Shown here: positions 1-9,671 of the stretch, one piece after another
Layout of the letters: the number at the start of each line of letters is the position of its first letter
Position numbering within the stretch: the first letter of the stretch is position 1
From: Begonia masoniana
Taxonomy: Eukaryota; Streptophyta; Magnoliopsida; Cucurbitales; Begoniaceae
DNA: 64,000 nt
Direction of reading: 5' to 3'
NCBI GenBank assembly: GCA_022432975.1
Contig: CM039512.1
Location: 45,906,309-45,970,308 of the forward strand
Made by a program: the position numbers and the translations under genes
Notes under the pieces: generated by a model
What the model was told of the DNA's origin: nothing
Database searches by the model: none
The model's input: the letters and a program-made list of their open reading frames with translations, nothing else

Positions 1-110
1 GACTGCTCGACTATGCAAGCCACTACACGGACATGCTTCTTCAACTGTAAGTACGTTAGACGCTTTCTTTTATTTCGATTTCTTAGATATGTTGTCTTTA
101 ACTTTTATAG
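1..110 (+). other. Tekay-type retrotransposon leader fragment with a short intron
   Basis: This stretch matches, nearly base for base, the leader that follows the primer-binding site of element E (38481-38591). It includes the ctcgact, ccactac.cggacat and tcaactgtaagta blocks. Positions 47-110 have the form of a 64-nt intron (GTAAGTA ... TTTATAG). Similar intron-like segments lie at the same place in A (8997-9067), E (38526-38591) and H (61309-61367). The homology stops at about 111, where Athila-type gag begins, so the window opens on a chimeric junction. Confidence 0.75.
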
Positions 111-121
111 GAACCATTCAT

Positions 122-1411
122 ATGATTCAGCAGTCACAATTTAGCGGTTTGTCATCCGAGGATCCGAATGATCACATTGCCAACTTTGTAGAGGTGTGCG
201 ATACCTTCAAATTGAATAATGTCTCTGACGATGCTGTAAAGCTACAATTATTTCCATTCTCATTACGAGATCAAACAAAAAGTTGGTTAAATTCATTGCC
301 GGCTGATTTTATTACCACATGGGCTGAGCTATGTCAACAGTTTCTTGCTAGATTCTTCCATTTTGAGAAGACTGCGAAGTACCGAAATGAAATTGTTAAT
401 TTCAGCCAATTCGACGGAGAGACGCTATATGAATTATGGGCTCGTTTCAAGGAATTATTACGAAAGTGCCCACAACATGGTTTGCCTCGTTGGATGCAAA
501 TTCAGACATTTTTTATTGGTTTATCAGCTTCCACAAGGACTCTGGTTAATGCAGCTGCCGGTGGTTCACTTCTCCAAAAGACAGAATTATAAGCATTTAC
601 TTTACTAGAGGAGTTAGCATTGAATAATTACCAATGTCCTGTCGAACGGCAAATTCTAAAAAAGCAACCGAGCACTCCTGAGATGGACGCAGTAAAGGCT
701 TTGACTATTCAAATCGCATCTCTAACCAAGCAACTACAGAATAATCAAGCTCCGGTCAACTCAATTTATTGTTCAAAAGGAATCTGCCAATGGTGCCAAG
801 GACCAAACGCAAGTGAGGAATGCTAACAAGGAAATCAAATGGTAACTAATTCATTCCAGCAAGCAAACTTTGTTAGAAACTATAACAGGCCGAATTTTCA
901 AAATGAAAATAATTACTACACAGGAGCACGCAACAATCATCTGAATTTCTCTTGGACGAATCCGAATAATGCCGTGCAAATGCCACACTCCTCCCAACAA
1001 GCCCAGTCATTCCAAGAGAGAAAGCCCAGTCTTGAAGAGATAGTCGCTAAAATGGGCGAGCACACCAATAAGTTCATGGCAGAAACTTGCACTACCTTAC
1101 AAAATCAATCAGCTCAAATCCGAAGCTTAGAGACTCAAGTGGGTCAAATCGCCAATCTACTAAATGGGCGACCTCACGGTGCATTACCGAGTTCCACGGA
1201 AGTGAATCCAAAAGAGAAATGCAATGCAATTATCCTTAGGAGTGGCGCGGTGATTGATAATTCAGAGCAAGACATTAAGAAGACAGCTGAACATAAAAAT
1301 ACAGTTTCATCATCATCATCTCCGGTTGAAAGTGAAGTGCAGAAGTCAGAAAAAGCCTCATCTCAAAATTTGTCTAAGTAAACACCAAAGGTTCATTTTC
1401 CTCAACGTCTA
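122..1411 (+). pseudogene. gag: Athila-type gag (capsid, linker), broken
   Basis: Coding remnant of the Gag protein that would form the particle of a Ty3/gypsy element. It starts at the Met of the [10 protein letters not shown] block, which in Athila Gags is internal, so the N-terminus is missing. The capsid core follows, with [18 protein letters not shown] and [17 protein letters not shown], both typical of the plant retrotransposon gag family. A glutamine/asparagine-rich linker comes next, then a coiled region (TTLQNQSAQIRSLETQVGQIANLL). In-frame stops at 590-592, 824-826 and 1379-1381 break the frame, but reading continues in a related frame after each. The protease region follows directly. 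The family assignment is firm; the exact start is inferred. Confidence 0.85.
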
Positions 1412-2325
1412 ATGAATGTACAGATGGACAAACAATTCAGAAAATTTTTAGAAATATTCAAGAAGCTACACATTAACATTCCTTTTGTTGAGGCTCTAGA
1501 GCAAATGCCCAGCTATACAAAGTACTCGAAGGATATCTTGTCTCACAAACGAAAGATTGACGAATATGACACGATCGCTTTTGCTGAGGAATGTAGTGCC
1601 ACTATTCAACGTAAGCTTCCACAAAAACTGAAAGATCCGGGAAGTTTCACCATCCCATGTGCAATTGGGGAGTCTATTTTTGAGCGTGCATTATGTGATT
1701 TAGGTGCTAGTATAAATTTAATGCCGCTATCTATATTTCATAAGCTTAGTCTTGGTGAAGCAAAGCCCACGAGAGTAGTTCTACAAATAGCTAATCGCTC
1801 TATCAAATATCCGTATGAGATAATTGAAGATGTCATTGTCAAAGTTGACAAGTTTATTTTTCCCGCTGATTTCGGGTTCTTGATATGGAAGAAGATTGTG
1901 ACATCCCCATTATTTTAGGCCGACCGTTCTTAGTGACAGGAGGCACGTTGATTGATGTACAAATATGTGAGCTTAAATTGCGAGTGCAAGGTGAAGAAGT
2001 GAAATTTAAGGTGTTCAAATCAATGAAGTACCCAAAAACTAGTAAGGATGTATTTGAGGTAGAACTCTTTGACATCATAATAGGGGAAGCTTCAATTCAA
2101 CCACATCACTCTCTTGAGCCTAACGAGAGAAAGCGCTTTGGAAGTTTGGGGGTGGCACCATTACAAGCTCTAACACCTACTAAGAGTCCTTCCGACCAGA
2201 TTCATGATAATATGTCAAAGAGCGACAAGCCAACTAAGGATAATTTTGCAGACAAAGAGCTTCTGGCAATTGATAAGTTAGTAAACAGAAAAAAAGCGAA
2301 GCCGTATTTTAAAGGATTTTTTTAG
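1412..2325 (+). pseudogene. pro: Athila-type aspartic protease, frameshifted, pol missing
   Basis: This segment continues the gag frame into an aspartic protease. The active-site motif CDLGASINLMPLSIF is visible at about 1693-1737; it reads D-L-G-A rather than the commoner D-T-G-A, as in Athila relatives. A frameshift near 1880-1890 moves the frame before the IPIILGRPFL block. The frame ends with KAKPYFKGFF at about 2297-2325, which resembles the C-terminal end of Athila pol (KVNGQRLKPY type). No reverse transcriptase, RNase H or integrase motif occurs between protease and this tail. Pol therefore appears to have been deleted, leaving a gag-protease element dependent on others. Confidence 0.75.
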
Positions 2326-4110
2326 AGTCATACAACCATTACTCACCGTGCACCTGATTAGTGAAGGTTATTAGACGTCAAGCCGAAGACGTTAAAACAA
2401 GCACTTGATGGGAGGTAACCCATTCATTTATTTTCTTTTATTATTATTAATATTATTATTATTTTATTTTATTTTTTTTCTCTTTTTTTTTTTTTTCATT
2501 TTACGTTCCAACTTAGTAATTTTATTTTGATCTTATTAGTTTTTATTATTATTTGGTATGTTTAATAGTTTTTGGTGTTTTAAGTTTCATGTAAAAAAAA
2601 AGAAAAAAGAAAAAGAAAAAGAGAAAGCTTCCTGATAGATGGCTCTTTCGACCGAAGCTCCACAACGCTAACGACTAGTCCGAGACGTTATGAGATACGC
2701 TACTTTTACCTTACTTTTTATTTTTTACATTGAAGACAATGCTTGTTTTAAGTTTGAGGGTGATTTTAGCGTATCTTAGCACTTTGCTATATTTTGGTTC
2801 TGCAATCTGAAGTCTTAGTTTACGTATCAATGATTTAAATTTGGAGTAAATTCATGCTTTAGCTCCTTGCAAAATGCTAAGTAAAAGATTGGTTTGTGTT
2901 AGTTTACATTGACTTTAGCTTACGAAGTTAAACTTAAAACCCTGAGCACGTTTCATTCTTGTTTAACTTGATTTATTGGAGTTATACTCATGTAGTTTAC
3001 ATACATCGAAACCCAAACACAGTGAGGGAGTGAACGAGCGTAAACATAGTAAGAGAGTAGCTCCAGAAAAACTTAACGAGTGCTATTAAGATAAAAATCC
3101 TTCTTGGTTTTGCCTAACATCCACGAATGCGAATTGAAATTCTACCAAATTAAGAGAATGACTTAGGCCATCATTGAATCGTTTGAGCCTTCTTAGCTTA
3201 GCATTTTGTGTCATCTAATGACACTCATAGTCACCCTTTTGAGCCTATTATTTACCGTTCAATTGTACCTATTTTACCCTAGCCACATATATATTTTTCT
3301 ACATTTTCTAAAGAGCACGGGGTTTATTGATATATTTGAAGGAGAGGAGGAAAATGTAGTGGTGAGGATGAATAAAGACTCATTTGTTATCTGTTCATTT
3401 ATTTTTACGTTGCTTTGTTGTTATTTGTCTGAGTAAAAAAAAAAAAGACAAGTTCGAAAGTTTAGTTTTATTTTCAGGCTTTTTGTATTTATTTTACGTT
3501 GTAATTATGACAAAGGAGTTAATCTGAGTAATATTGAATGAAATAAGTTTGGGGGTGAGAGATCAAAGGAAAGCTTGAGCGAGTTCAATGAGTTAGCCAG
3601 TTAGCTAGTGCTGAGAAGAAAATATTGGGTGGGTGACATAAGGAAGAATGACGTGTGCTCTGATTACTCGTTTGTATCCATAAAAAGACCTATCGATTTT
3701 TATTTGGTTTAATTGATAATTGCTATTAGTTGGATGGTGGACAAAGCCGATGAACGACCAGAGTGAATGAAGTGATCCCAAGTGAGCTGTGAGTGTATTA
3801 TCTTCCCGTAGCTACATTAGTTAACTCAACAGTTAGAGAAAAATAAGAATGAATACACATACACGCACGAGGATTTCTAAGTAAGCGAATGTCAATGTGC
3901 TGATATAAGTTAATTCTTTTGAAAAGTATTAATCTTGGTAGTTTTAGGATGAATTGTTCAAGCTGAGACAAATTACCAAAAATTTTGACGAGTATTGTTT
4001 TACCATTGTATTGTACTGTGAATATTATATGGGGTTGAAAAATATATCTACTGAAATTTTTCATTAGTTTTGTTAGCTTGAGGACAAGCTTTCGTTCAAG
4101 TTTGGTGGTG
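2326..4110 (+). other. Athila 3' untranslated spacer and polypurine tract
   Basis: No credible gene. It opens with the gtcaagccgaagacgtt ... gggaggtaacccat block that usually follows pol in Athila and Tat elements. An AT-rich tract with a long T/A run follows (2430-2630). A purine-rich AAGTTTGRGGGTG motif occurs at about 2748, 3545 and 4097. The last copy (tcaagtttggtggtg) ends exactly where the LTR begins at 4111 and is the likely polypurine primer for plus-strand DNA; the two upstream copies look like decoys or old duplications. Short ORFs at 3206-3436 and 3798-4133 show no family signature. Confidence 0.65.
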
Positions 4111-5460
4111 TGATAAGTGTGTATTTTACACACTTAATTTTACTCGTTTATTCTTGATTTGATAATTTTTTCTCAAGCATTTGAATGTATTTAACTTTGG
4201 TGCAAGTGTGTAGAGAAATTGAAGAATTATATATTTTGCAAATTCGATCCGGGATAAAAAATATGGACAAAAAAATATGCAGAGAAACCGAAGCTGAAGA
4301 GAAGAAATGTCAATTGGCAGAGAAGTAGCTGATCGATCGGCGGAAGTTATGAGAAGAGAAAAATAGAAGCTTAGCCGATCGATCGGCTGTTCCTAACCGA
4401 TCGATCGAATAAAGCGGGATTTTAAGGAAAGCAGAAAGTAAGCCGATTGATCGGCTACACATCAGGCGATCGATCGGCTATTTTAATCCCAACCGTTTGA
4501 TTATTTTAATTGTTTTAATCTCAATTGTTGATCGATCAGCTATTTTAAATGTCTTAATCTGGACCGTCGATCAATCGGAAAACATGTGATTAGGTTAAAA
4601 GAGGCAAAAAGAGGAGAGAGAAATCATTGAAGCCAGAGAGAGACGGAGACCGGAAAATGAAGCGAGAGCAAGGGAGAAAGGAGATTTCGAATTGACAACT
4701 CTAGTTTTTCTTTCTCTTCCTCTTCTGAACTATGAACATCTTTATTATTTTTATTATTTATCTTTTTTCTATCATGAACTAATTTAATTTTCTAGGGCTA
4801 CGATGTAGCCGAATAATGAATATTTAGTATTTTCTTTAATTCAAGTTGTTGATTTTCTGTTTCGATATTGTATTGAGTAATTTATTCTGTTCTTAATGCT
4901 TGCAATTACCTGATCACCAAAAGTATGTTTATAAGATTATTTTAAGATACGAGAGTTGCAAAATAATCGTGCACTGAATAATTTACCATGAAAATAATGT
5001 TAGGCTAGAAATAGCTAATGCGTTTATGTGGTATTTTAATTTCTTGTTATTAATGTATTCAATTAATTATCAGGATTAGAGACCGAGATGTAATAATTCA
5101 TTAGTTGAATAAGTTTATCATTGCTCGAGAGAGATTGATAAATAGTTTTGTGAAATTGCCATCAATACATAGAAATGGAAAATAATGATTTGAATTAGAA
5201 ATACTAAATATGATTAATTTAGGTGAAATCGGAAACCCTAGATCTTTCTCATTATATTCTCAAACTCATTTAATTTCTGCAAATTTACTTAAATTATTTT
5301 GTTGTGTTTTATTAAATCCAAAATCACCAAAGTTCTATATTCATTATAAATTGAGATTAATTTTGTTTGATAATTAGTGAAACTAGTCCTCGTGGGTTCG
5401 ACTTGTATTTATACACTTTATTACTTTTGAGACACGTTCACTTGCGTAGGATTTTTCGCA
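4111..5460 (+). mobile_element. Athila-like LTR
   Basis: It begins TGATAAGTGTGTATTTTACA directly after the polypurine tract and ends near TTTTCGCA at about 5460. The right edge is approximate because the following DNA is rearranged. Near its first third (4331-4565) it carries at least five palindromic GATCGATC-type motifs flanked by GGC/GCC. Motifs of the same kind appear in the unrelated LTRs B, C, E and F. It is probably the 3' LTR of the element at 122-4110. The matching 5' LTR is not in the window. Confidence 0.7.
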
Positions 5461-5585
5461 ATAAATTTTTATAACCTTAACTTAAACGATCGGCGGAAGT
5501 TATAAGAAGAGAAAAACCAAAAACTTGTGCCGAAAAATCCTACGCAAGTGAATGTGTCGCAAAAGTAATAAAATGTATAAATACG
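5405..5585. repeat. Fold-back rearrangement of Athila LTR end
   Basis: Bases 5407-5462 (tatttatacactttattac ... gcgtaggatttttcgca) recur in inverted orientation at about 5528-5585 with a few mismatches. Between the arms, 5486-5516 is a direct-orientation copy of an LTR-internal segment (gatcggcggaagttat.agaagagaaaaa, also at 4337). The structure looks like a template-switched or fold-back repair product of the LTR, and it also marks where the truncated 3' end of LTR C is joined. Confidence 0.7.
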
Positions 5586-6229
5586 GATTTAGACAATTTA
5601 GGGTCTAACTTAAAACGTATTTAAAATGACTCGTTTAAGGTTGAAAAACATCACATTACACTCGGGTCAAATAATGACGTGGAGGGGCTAGGCATGAGGT
5701 GTGCCCAGCCTTCGGCGCGCTTACCGCGCTCGTGCTGCTCTACCACGGCACGCGAACGTGCTGCGCGCGCATCGCGCCAGTGCCGTGCCCACTAGCCGTG
5801 CGTGCACCGCGCGGCCATAGCGCGTGCCCGTGCCGCGTGCGCACTGCACACCTACCTTGTGCCTACCCCGCGCCTGGCGTGCGCTGCGCGCCCAGCGCCC
5901 TGCGAAGGCTGATCGATCGACTGGCGGGCCGATCGATCGGCGATCGCTCTGTTTTTTTCCACCGAGCATGAACAGTTTTTTTCCTTTTCCACTTCTTCAT
6001 CCCTTTTGCCTAAAAACTCATCTACATAATATCCTCAATTCATTTATGTCTATCTCCACCTAATATGCACACCCTTTTATTTTAAAAATCCTTATCTTAA
6101 CATCATCAAATTTGACTCAAAAACAACGAATCCGACCAAAATCTCAACCATTTCATTAATGTCAAATATGCGCAATGGAAACTCTTAAAATCATCAAAAG
6201 CAAACCCATATATATATATATATATATAT
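5586..6229 (-). mobile_element. LTR C, 3' segment (truncated)
   Basis: Left-most of three pieces of a minus-strand gypsy LTR; the others are at 14687-15178 and 17593-18762. It is split from the middle piece by element A, whose target duplication TATAT flanks the break. Read on the minus strand it holds the tail of the third exon region, then a GATCGATC array (5911-5945), then a very GC-rich tract. The true 3' terminus is missing: the sequence stops against the fold-back at 5585 with no CA end. Confidence 0.7.
5690..5950. repeat. GC-rich low-complexity island in LTR C
   Basis: About 260 bp made of GC-rich near-repeats of CGCGC, GTGCC and CGTGC words ends in two GATCGATCG palindromes (5911-5945). 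It stands out in AT-rich surroundings. Overlapping open frames on both strands (5699-5971, 5721-5969, 5824-6063) result from the lack of stop codons in such DNA and are not called as genes. By position it corresponds to the family-specific arrays in the 3' third of the other LTRs. Confidence 0.6.
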
Positions 6230-7283
6230 TGTAACACCCGAGTTTTCTGGTTTCCGCTCCAAGGGTATTTTTGGTAAATAAGAAATATAGGTCCGTTTTG
6301 TGAATGAGAGTTTTTATTAGGACCCTAAGGATTTATGGGGATTTTTAGAAGGATAAATAAATTTTTAGAAATCCAATCGACAGTGTAACGCCGAATCACG
6401 GTTTTCCGCCTATCGTGTTTTATGTCGTAAAAATGGTAAATTAAGTCCGTTTTACGAACGGAGAGTTTCGTTAGAACCCTGGAGATAAATTGGAATGTTT
6501 AGAGAAATAAAGGAATTTCAGAGAAACCAAATCGATAGGTTAAATAACGAAATTAATAGAAAGTTTGAGTGAGGGGCAAAATGGTAAATAGAATAAAACA
6601 ATTTTAAATTTATATTAACTCTCCCTCACCCCTCTCCACTTCACGATTTTTATTTCCAGCAAACTCTCCCTCTCCCTCTCTCTGGCGCTCCCTCCTCCTC
6701 ACGACGACTCCTCTCACGCCGGCGATTCAACAACAACTCTTCTTCTGATTTCTCTTCTCCAATCGATCCTCTAGGTAAGCCCTAAACTCTAGACACGTCT
6801 AGTTGTCGATTTTGGTTGTTATTCGTTAGGTTTTATTGAGTTAGGGTTTGACTAAATTTACGTTTTAGGTTGGAAATCGTTAGTTTTGATATATTGTTGA
6901 TGATTGGTGATAGATTGACGATTTTTGGTGATTTTAGATTGAAAACGGATTTAGGGTTGGGTTTAGTGTTTGGAATATATTGTTTTAATGTATATTGGAA
7001 ATTGGGGTTTTTAGGCTCGATCGCTAAGTGTGGTTTAAAATTTAGCTATGGCATATTAAAGTAGATATTATGGGTGACGCATAGGCGTTTGAATGGTCGT
7101 GATCGGATGTCGAATTAGAGAGAAAAGTGTGTTTGAATGTGCGCATGTGGGGTGTTTGATAAAATGCCCGAATGGAGAAAATGAGAGTTTTTGGAGAAAT
7201 TGCCTTAGCTAGGAGCTTAGTTTAAGTTTAGAATTCGTTTAATTAAGATCAATTTTAATGCCCTTAATTGTGAAATGCTTTAG

Positions 7284-7328
7284 GTGGAGACGACTTTTGG
7301 ACGGTGCTCGGCATAAACAGGACGCCAG
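7284..7328 (+). other. Putative 45-nt micro-exon of the LTR leader (A, 5' copy)
   Basis: The segment is bounded by a TTTAG acceptor and a CCAG/GTAAGT donor. Its length is identical in B (15881-15925), C (17965-17921, minus), E (36714-36758 and 51966-52010), F (54495-54539), I (26166-26210) and the A 3' copy (12950-12994). Read in the phase that joins the exon 3 tail, it is open here and includes DDFWTVLG. Splicing is inferred, not observed. Confidence 0.6.
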
Positions 7329-8463
7329 GTAAGTGGATGTTAGGCTTCCGGCCCTTAAGGCCCTACATCGTGTCAACGTTAGGTTTTTCTGCTTTGATGA
7401 TGATTTTCTGATTGTGGGGATTAATGAATCGGGTAGCTTAGAATGTTAGTTGTTTGTGAAGTCCGTTAAGAGTAGTATATGTCCATGTACGTAGTGAATT
7501 GTTTGATGATATGTTTTGATGATATGTCGTACATAGATTTCTCATGCATCATGTTTTAAAAGAAAAGTACGAAAATGTTTTAGCATATGATTTCACGATT
7601 TAAACGTAGAAACGACAACGATGTAAAACGAAAATGTAAAGTGTCTGAGGGAAGTGGTTCACCCTTCAGATGTAAATTGTGGAACGTCCAGAAAATGTAT
7701 GATATCTGAGGGAAGTGGTTCACCCTTCAGATAAAGATTTATATGTGGAACGTCTAGAGATGGAGAAACTAATCCGCCCTCCATTGGTAGAGGATTACAT
7801 GTATGTACGACGAAAAATGAAATGAATATGAACGATGAAACGAAACGAAACGATTAAGTACGATGAAACTGTAGAAACTGCATATGTTAAGCAAAATGTT
7901 TTAAATTCATATAGTGCATTCCCTTACTAAGCATTAGGCTTAATGTATATGTTGTATGATGTAGGTGACAAGTGTGAACACGATGACCAAGTATAGATGG
8001 TCGGTGGCGGAGCTCGTGGCGGTGGCGCGTGTTTTGGCAGGGCGGGTTGACTCACGGTTAGATGTTTTTGAGAGTTTTTGGGAGAAGTTGGGATAATGAT
8101 GAATTGATATATTTTTTATATGTTCGATATGTTTTAAGGTGTTCGGGTGATTGTATAGAAAATGTAAGATGTTTTGTGATGTTTTAAAACAGGTAGGATT
8201 TGTTAAACTTTTAAACGGAACCACGCGGTTCGTTTTTATGAAACTCATTTGTGTTTTAAAGTGATTTTGGATTGGTTATGAGTTTTGGGTAAATTTAGTG
8301 TGGAAGTGTTATGTGAGAAGTAAGTGATGATTATGTGAAGATTGAATGAAGAAGGAGAGGTATTTGAAGTGTTATTGTGTGTTAAGTGTTTTAGTGTTGA
8401 AGAAGTGGAGTGCAGGGACGTGGGAGGATGAAAGAAAGAAGAATATAGGAGGAAGAAAGTATG

Positions 8464-8610
8464 CTCTCTGGACAATTTCCAGAGAGCTTGGCGAGTATTC
8501 GCCTCGCGGAGACGAGCAGTCGCCTCTCTTGGCGAATTGCTGGGCACTCGCTGGAGAAATCCAGAGAGTGTGGCGCCCAGGCGCCACAAGTTGTGGCGAC
8601 AAGTCGCCAC
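8464..8610 (+). repeat. Hairpin array, A 5' LTR (two GTGGCG units)
   Basis: CTCTCTGGA at 8464 pairs with TCCAGAGAG ending at 8486, a perfect 9-bp stem. A second stem (CTGGAGAAATCCAG) lies near 8551. Two 18-bp palindromic units of the form GTGGCG-N6-CGCCAC follow at 8570-8587 and 8593-8610. The 3' LTR carries six such units at the same place, so the array changed after insertion. Confidence 0.85.
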
Positions 8611-8910
8611 CAGTCCCGGCCCTTTTTATAAAAAAAAAAAAAGATAGGGTTCTATTAAATGATTTTCTTTTATAAATAATTGTTTATTGTTTAAAGTTTA
8701 TTGTTTTAGTAATTGTTTAAAACGATTTACCAAACGAACTCCGATTTCTAATCCGATTTCCATTTTGATTAAGGTTTCCGCTTAAGTACAGTTAAAGTTG
8801 AAGTTTAAAAAAAAAAAAAAACAAAAAAAAAACAAAACGATTCTCACGGGTAATGGTTATGTCACGGCAAGTCCGTGGCGGCCCTGATCGGGTTGGGGTC
8901 GTCACAGTTA

Positions 8911-8919
8911 TGGTATCAG
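8911..8919 (+). other. Primer-binding site of element A
   Basis: TGGTATCAG, 4 nt after the LTR end, matches the complement of the 3' end of initiator methionine tRNA, the usual minus-strand primer for this lineage. The match decays after nine bases (AGAG in place of AGCC). E and H have longer matches at 38443-38455 and 61223-61235. Confidence 0.85.
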
Positions 8920-9077
8920 AGAGACGGAGTTTTAAAAGCGAGTTCTGTGATATGCCTGCCAAAAACACACCGCCGCACGAGGACTCTCCATCGACTGTAA
9001 GTGTTTAAGTTTAAGTTTGATTCATAGATGTTTATATTATTTTGTCTTGTATTTGTATTGTGTCTAGGAACAAGAAA

Positions 9078-9671
9078 ATGCCGAAAGCACCTAGACAACC
9101 TGAGGAGAACCTCATTAGCCAGCTTATAGACATAGTGCACCGACAATCAGAACAGATAGAGATTCTACTTAACCGAGATAGAAATGATGACAGACAAGGT
9201 AGTACTGTATGGAACCGGGGTAGAGAACAAACTAGGCAATGCCGACCCCCAATGTTCGCTGGATATATTATAGATCCGATCCAGGTTGTGGGGTCCCTCA
9301 GTGACGTTCTGCCACCCCCAGTCGATGTGGGGCCACAACCAGCGAGGGACATTAAGAGGCCCAACGATTCGACCATTGTGCAGGGCAAGAACAAACGACC
9401 CCAGGGGGCTCGACAGGCTCCTCGATGCCCCACATGTCTGAAGAACCACTTCGGGGAGTGTAGATTGCATTCAGACCGATGTTTTCGATGCGATAGAAAA
9501 GGTCACAAAGCCAGAGATTGTCTAGGGCCGAACAAGAGATCACTGGGTGGTCCTTCTGGGATAACTAATTTGACCGAAGATAGGGAAGCTGCTCAACCAT
9601 CGGTTATTCCAGGTATATTCCTATTGTGGCAACTAATAAGATTTGGAACGTTAGAGTGGAAGTGTAAGTAG
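9078..9671 (+). pseudogene. gag: Element A gag remnant with zinc knuckle, capsid deleted
   Basis: The frame starts MPKAPRQPEE, just after the leader intron (8997-9067), and runs 197 codons. The N-terminal part has a glutamine-rich helix (ISQLIDIVHRQSEQIEILL). PPMFAG, which normally opens the capsid fold in Tekay-type Gag, is followed within a few residues by VVGSLSDVLPPP, so the retrotransposon gag domain has been cut out. A CCHC knuckle CFRCDRKGHKARDC survives, preceded by a second Cys/His cluster (CPTCLKNHFGEC). The frame then reaches AQPSVIPG, the usual start of the protease, and ends. The product could bind RNA but not build a capsid. Confidence 0.8.

Larger units (their letters stand above)
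6230..8906 (+). repeat. Element A 5' LTR with split-leader architecture
   Basis: This 2677-bp LTR starts TGTAACACCC and ends GTCGTCACA. A weak TATA-like stretch (about 6608-6615) precedes a pyrimidine-rich leader ending CTCTAG/GTAAGC (donor at 6775). A 45-nt micro-exon lies at 7284-7328 (TTTAG/GTGGA ... GCCAG/GTAAGT). Downstream are the GGCCCTTAAGGCCCTACATC motif (7350-7369), two hairpin units (7645-7669 and 7706-7730), a branch-site-like TTACTAAGC (7925) and the acceptor GATGTAG/GTGA (exon 3 from 7965). The frame across exons 2 and 3 is open and stops at 7992-7994. Confidence 0.85.

Noticed and set aside
5699..6063. Overlapping open frames on both strands in the GC-rich patch
   Set aside because: GC-rich low-complexity DNA has few stop codons; frames on both strands and no motif.
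6610..6774. Long open frame through the A leader into the micro-exon
   Set aside because: Pyrimidine-rich DNA lacks stops and there is no ATG; only E, H and I have an in-phase ATG, so a start in A is not claimed.
8245..8610. Minus-strand open frames over the LTR A 3' part
   Set aside because: They cross the hairpin array and pyrimidine tracts, repeat in the other LTR with frame changes, and show no family signature.
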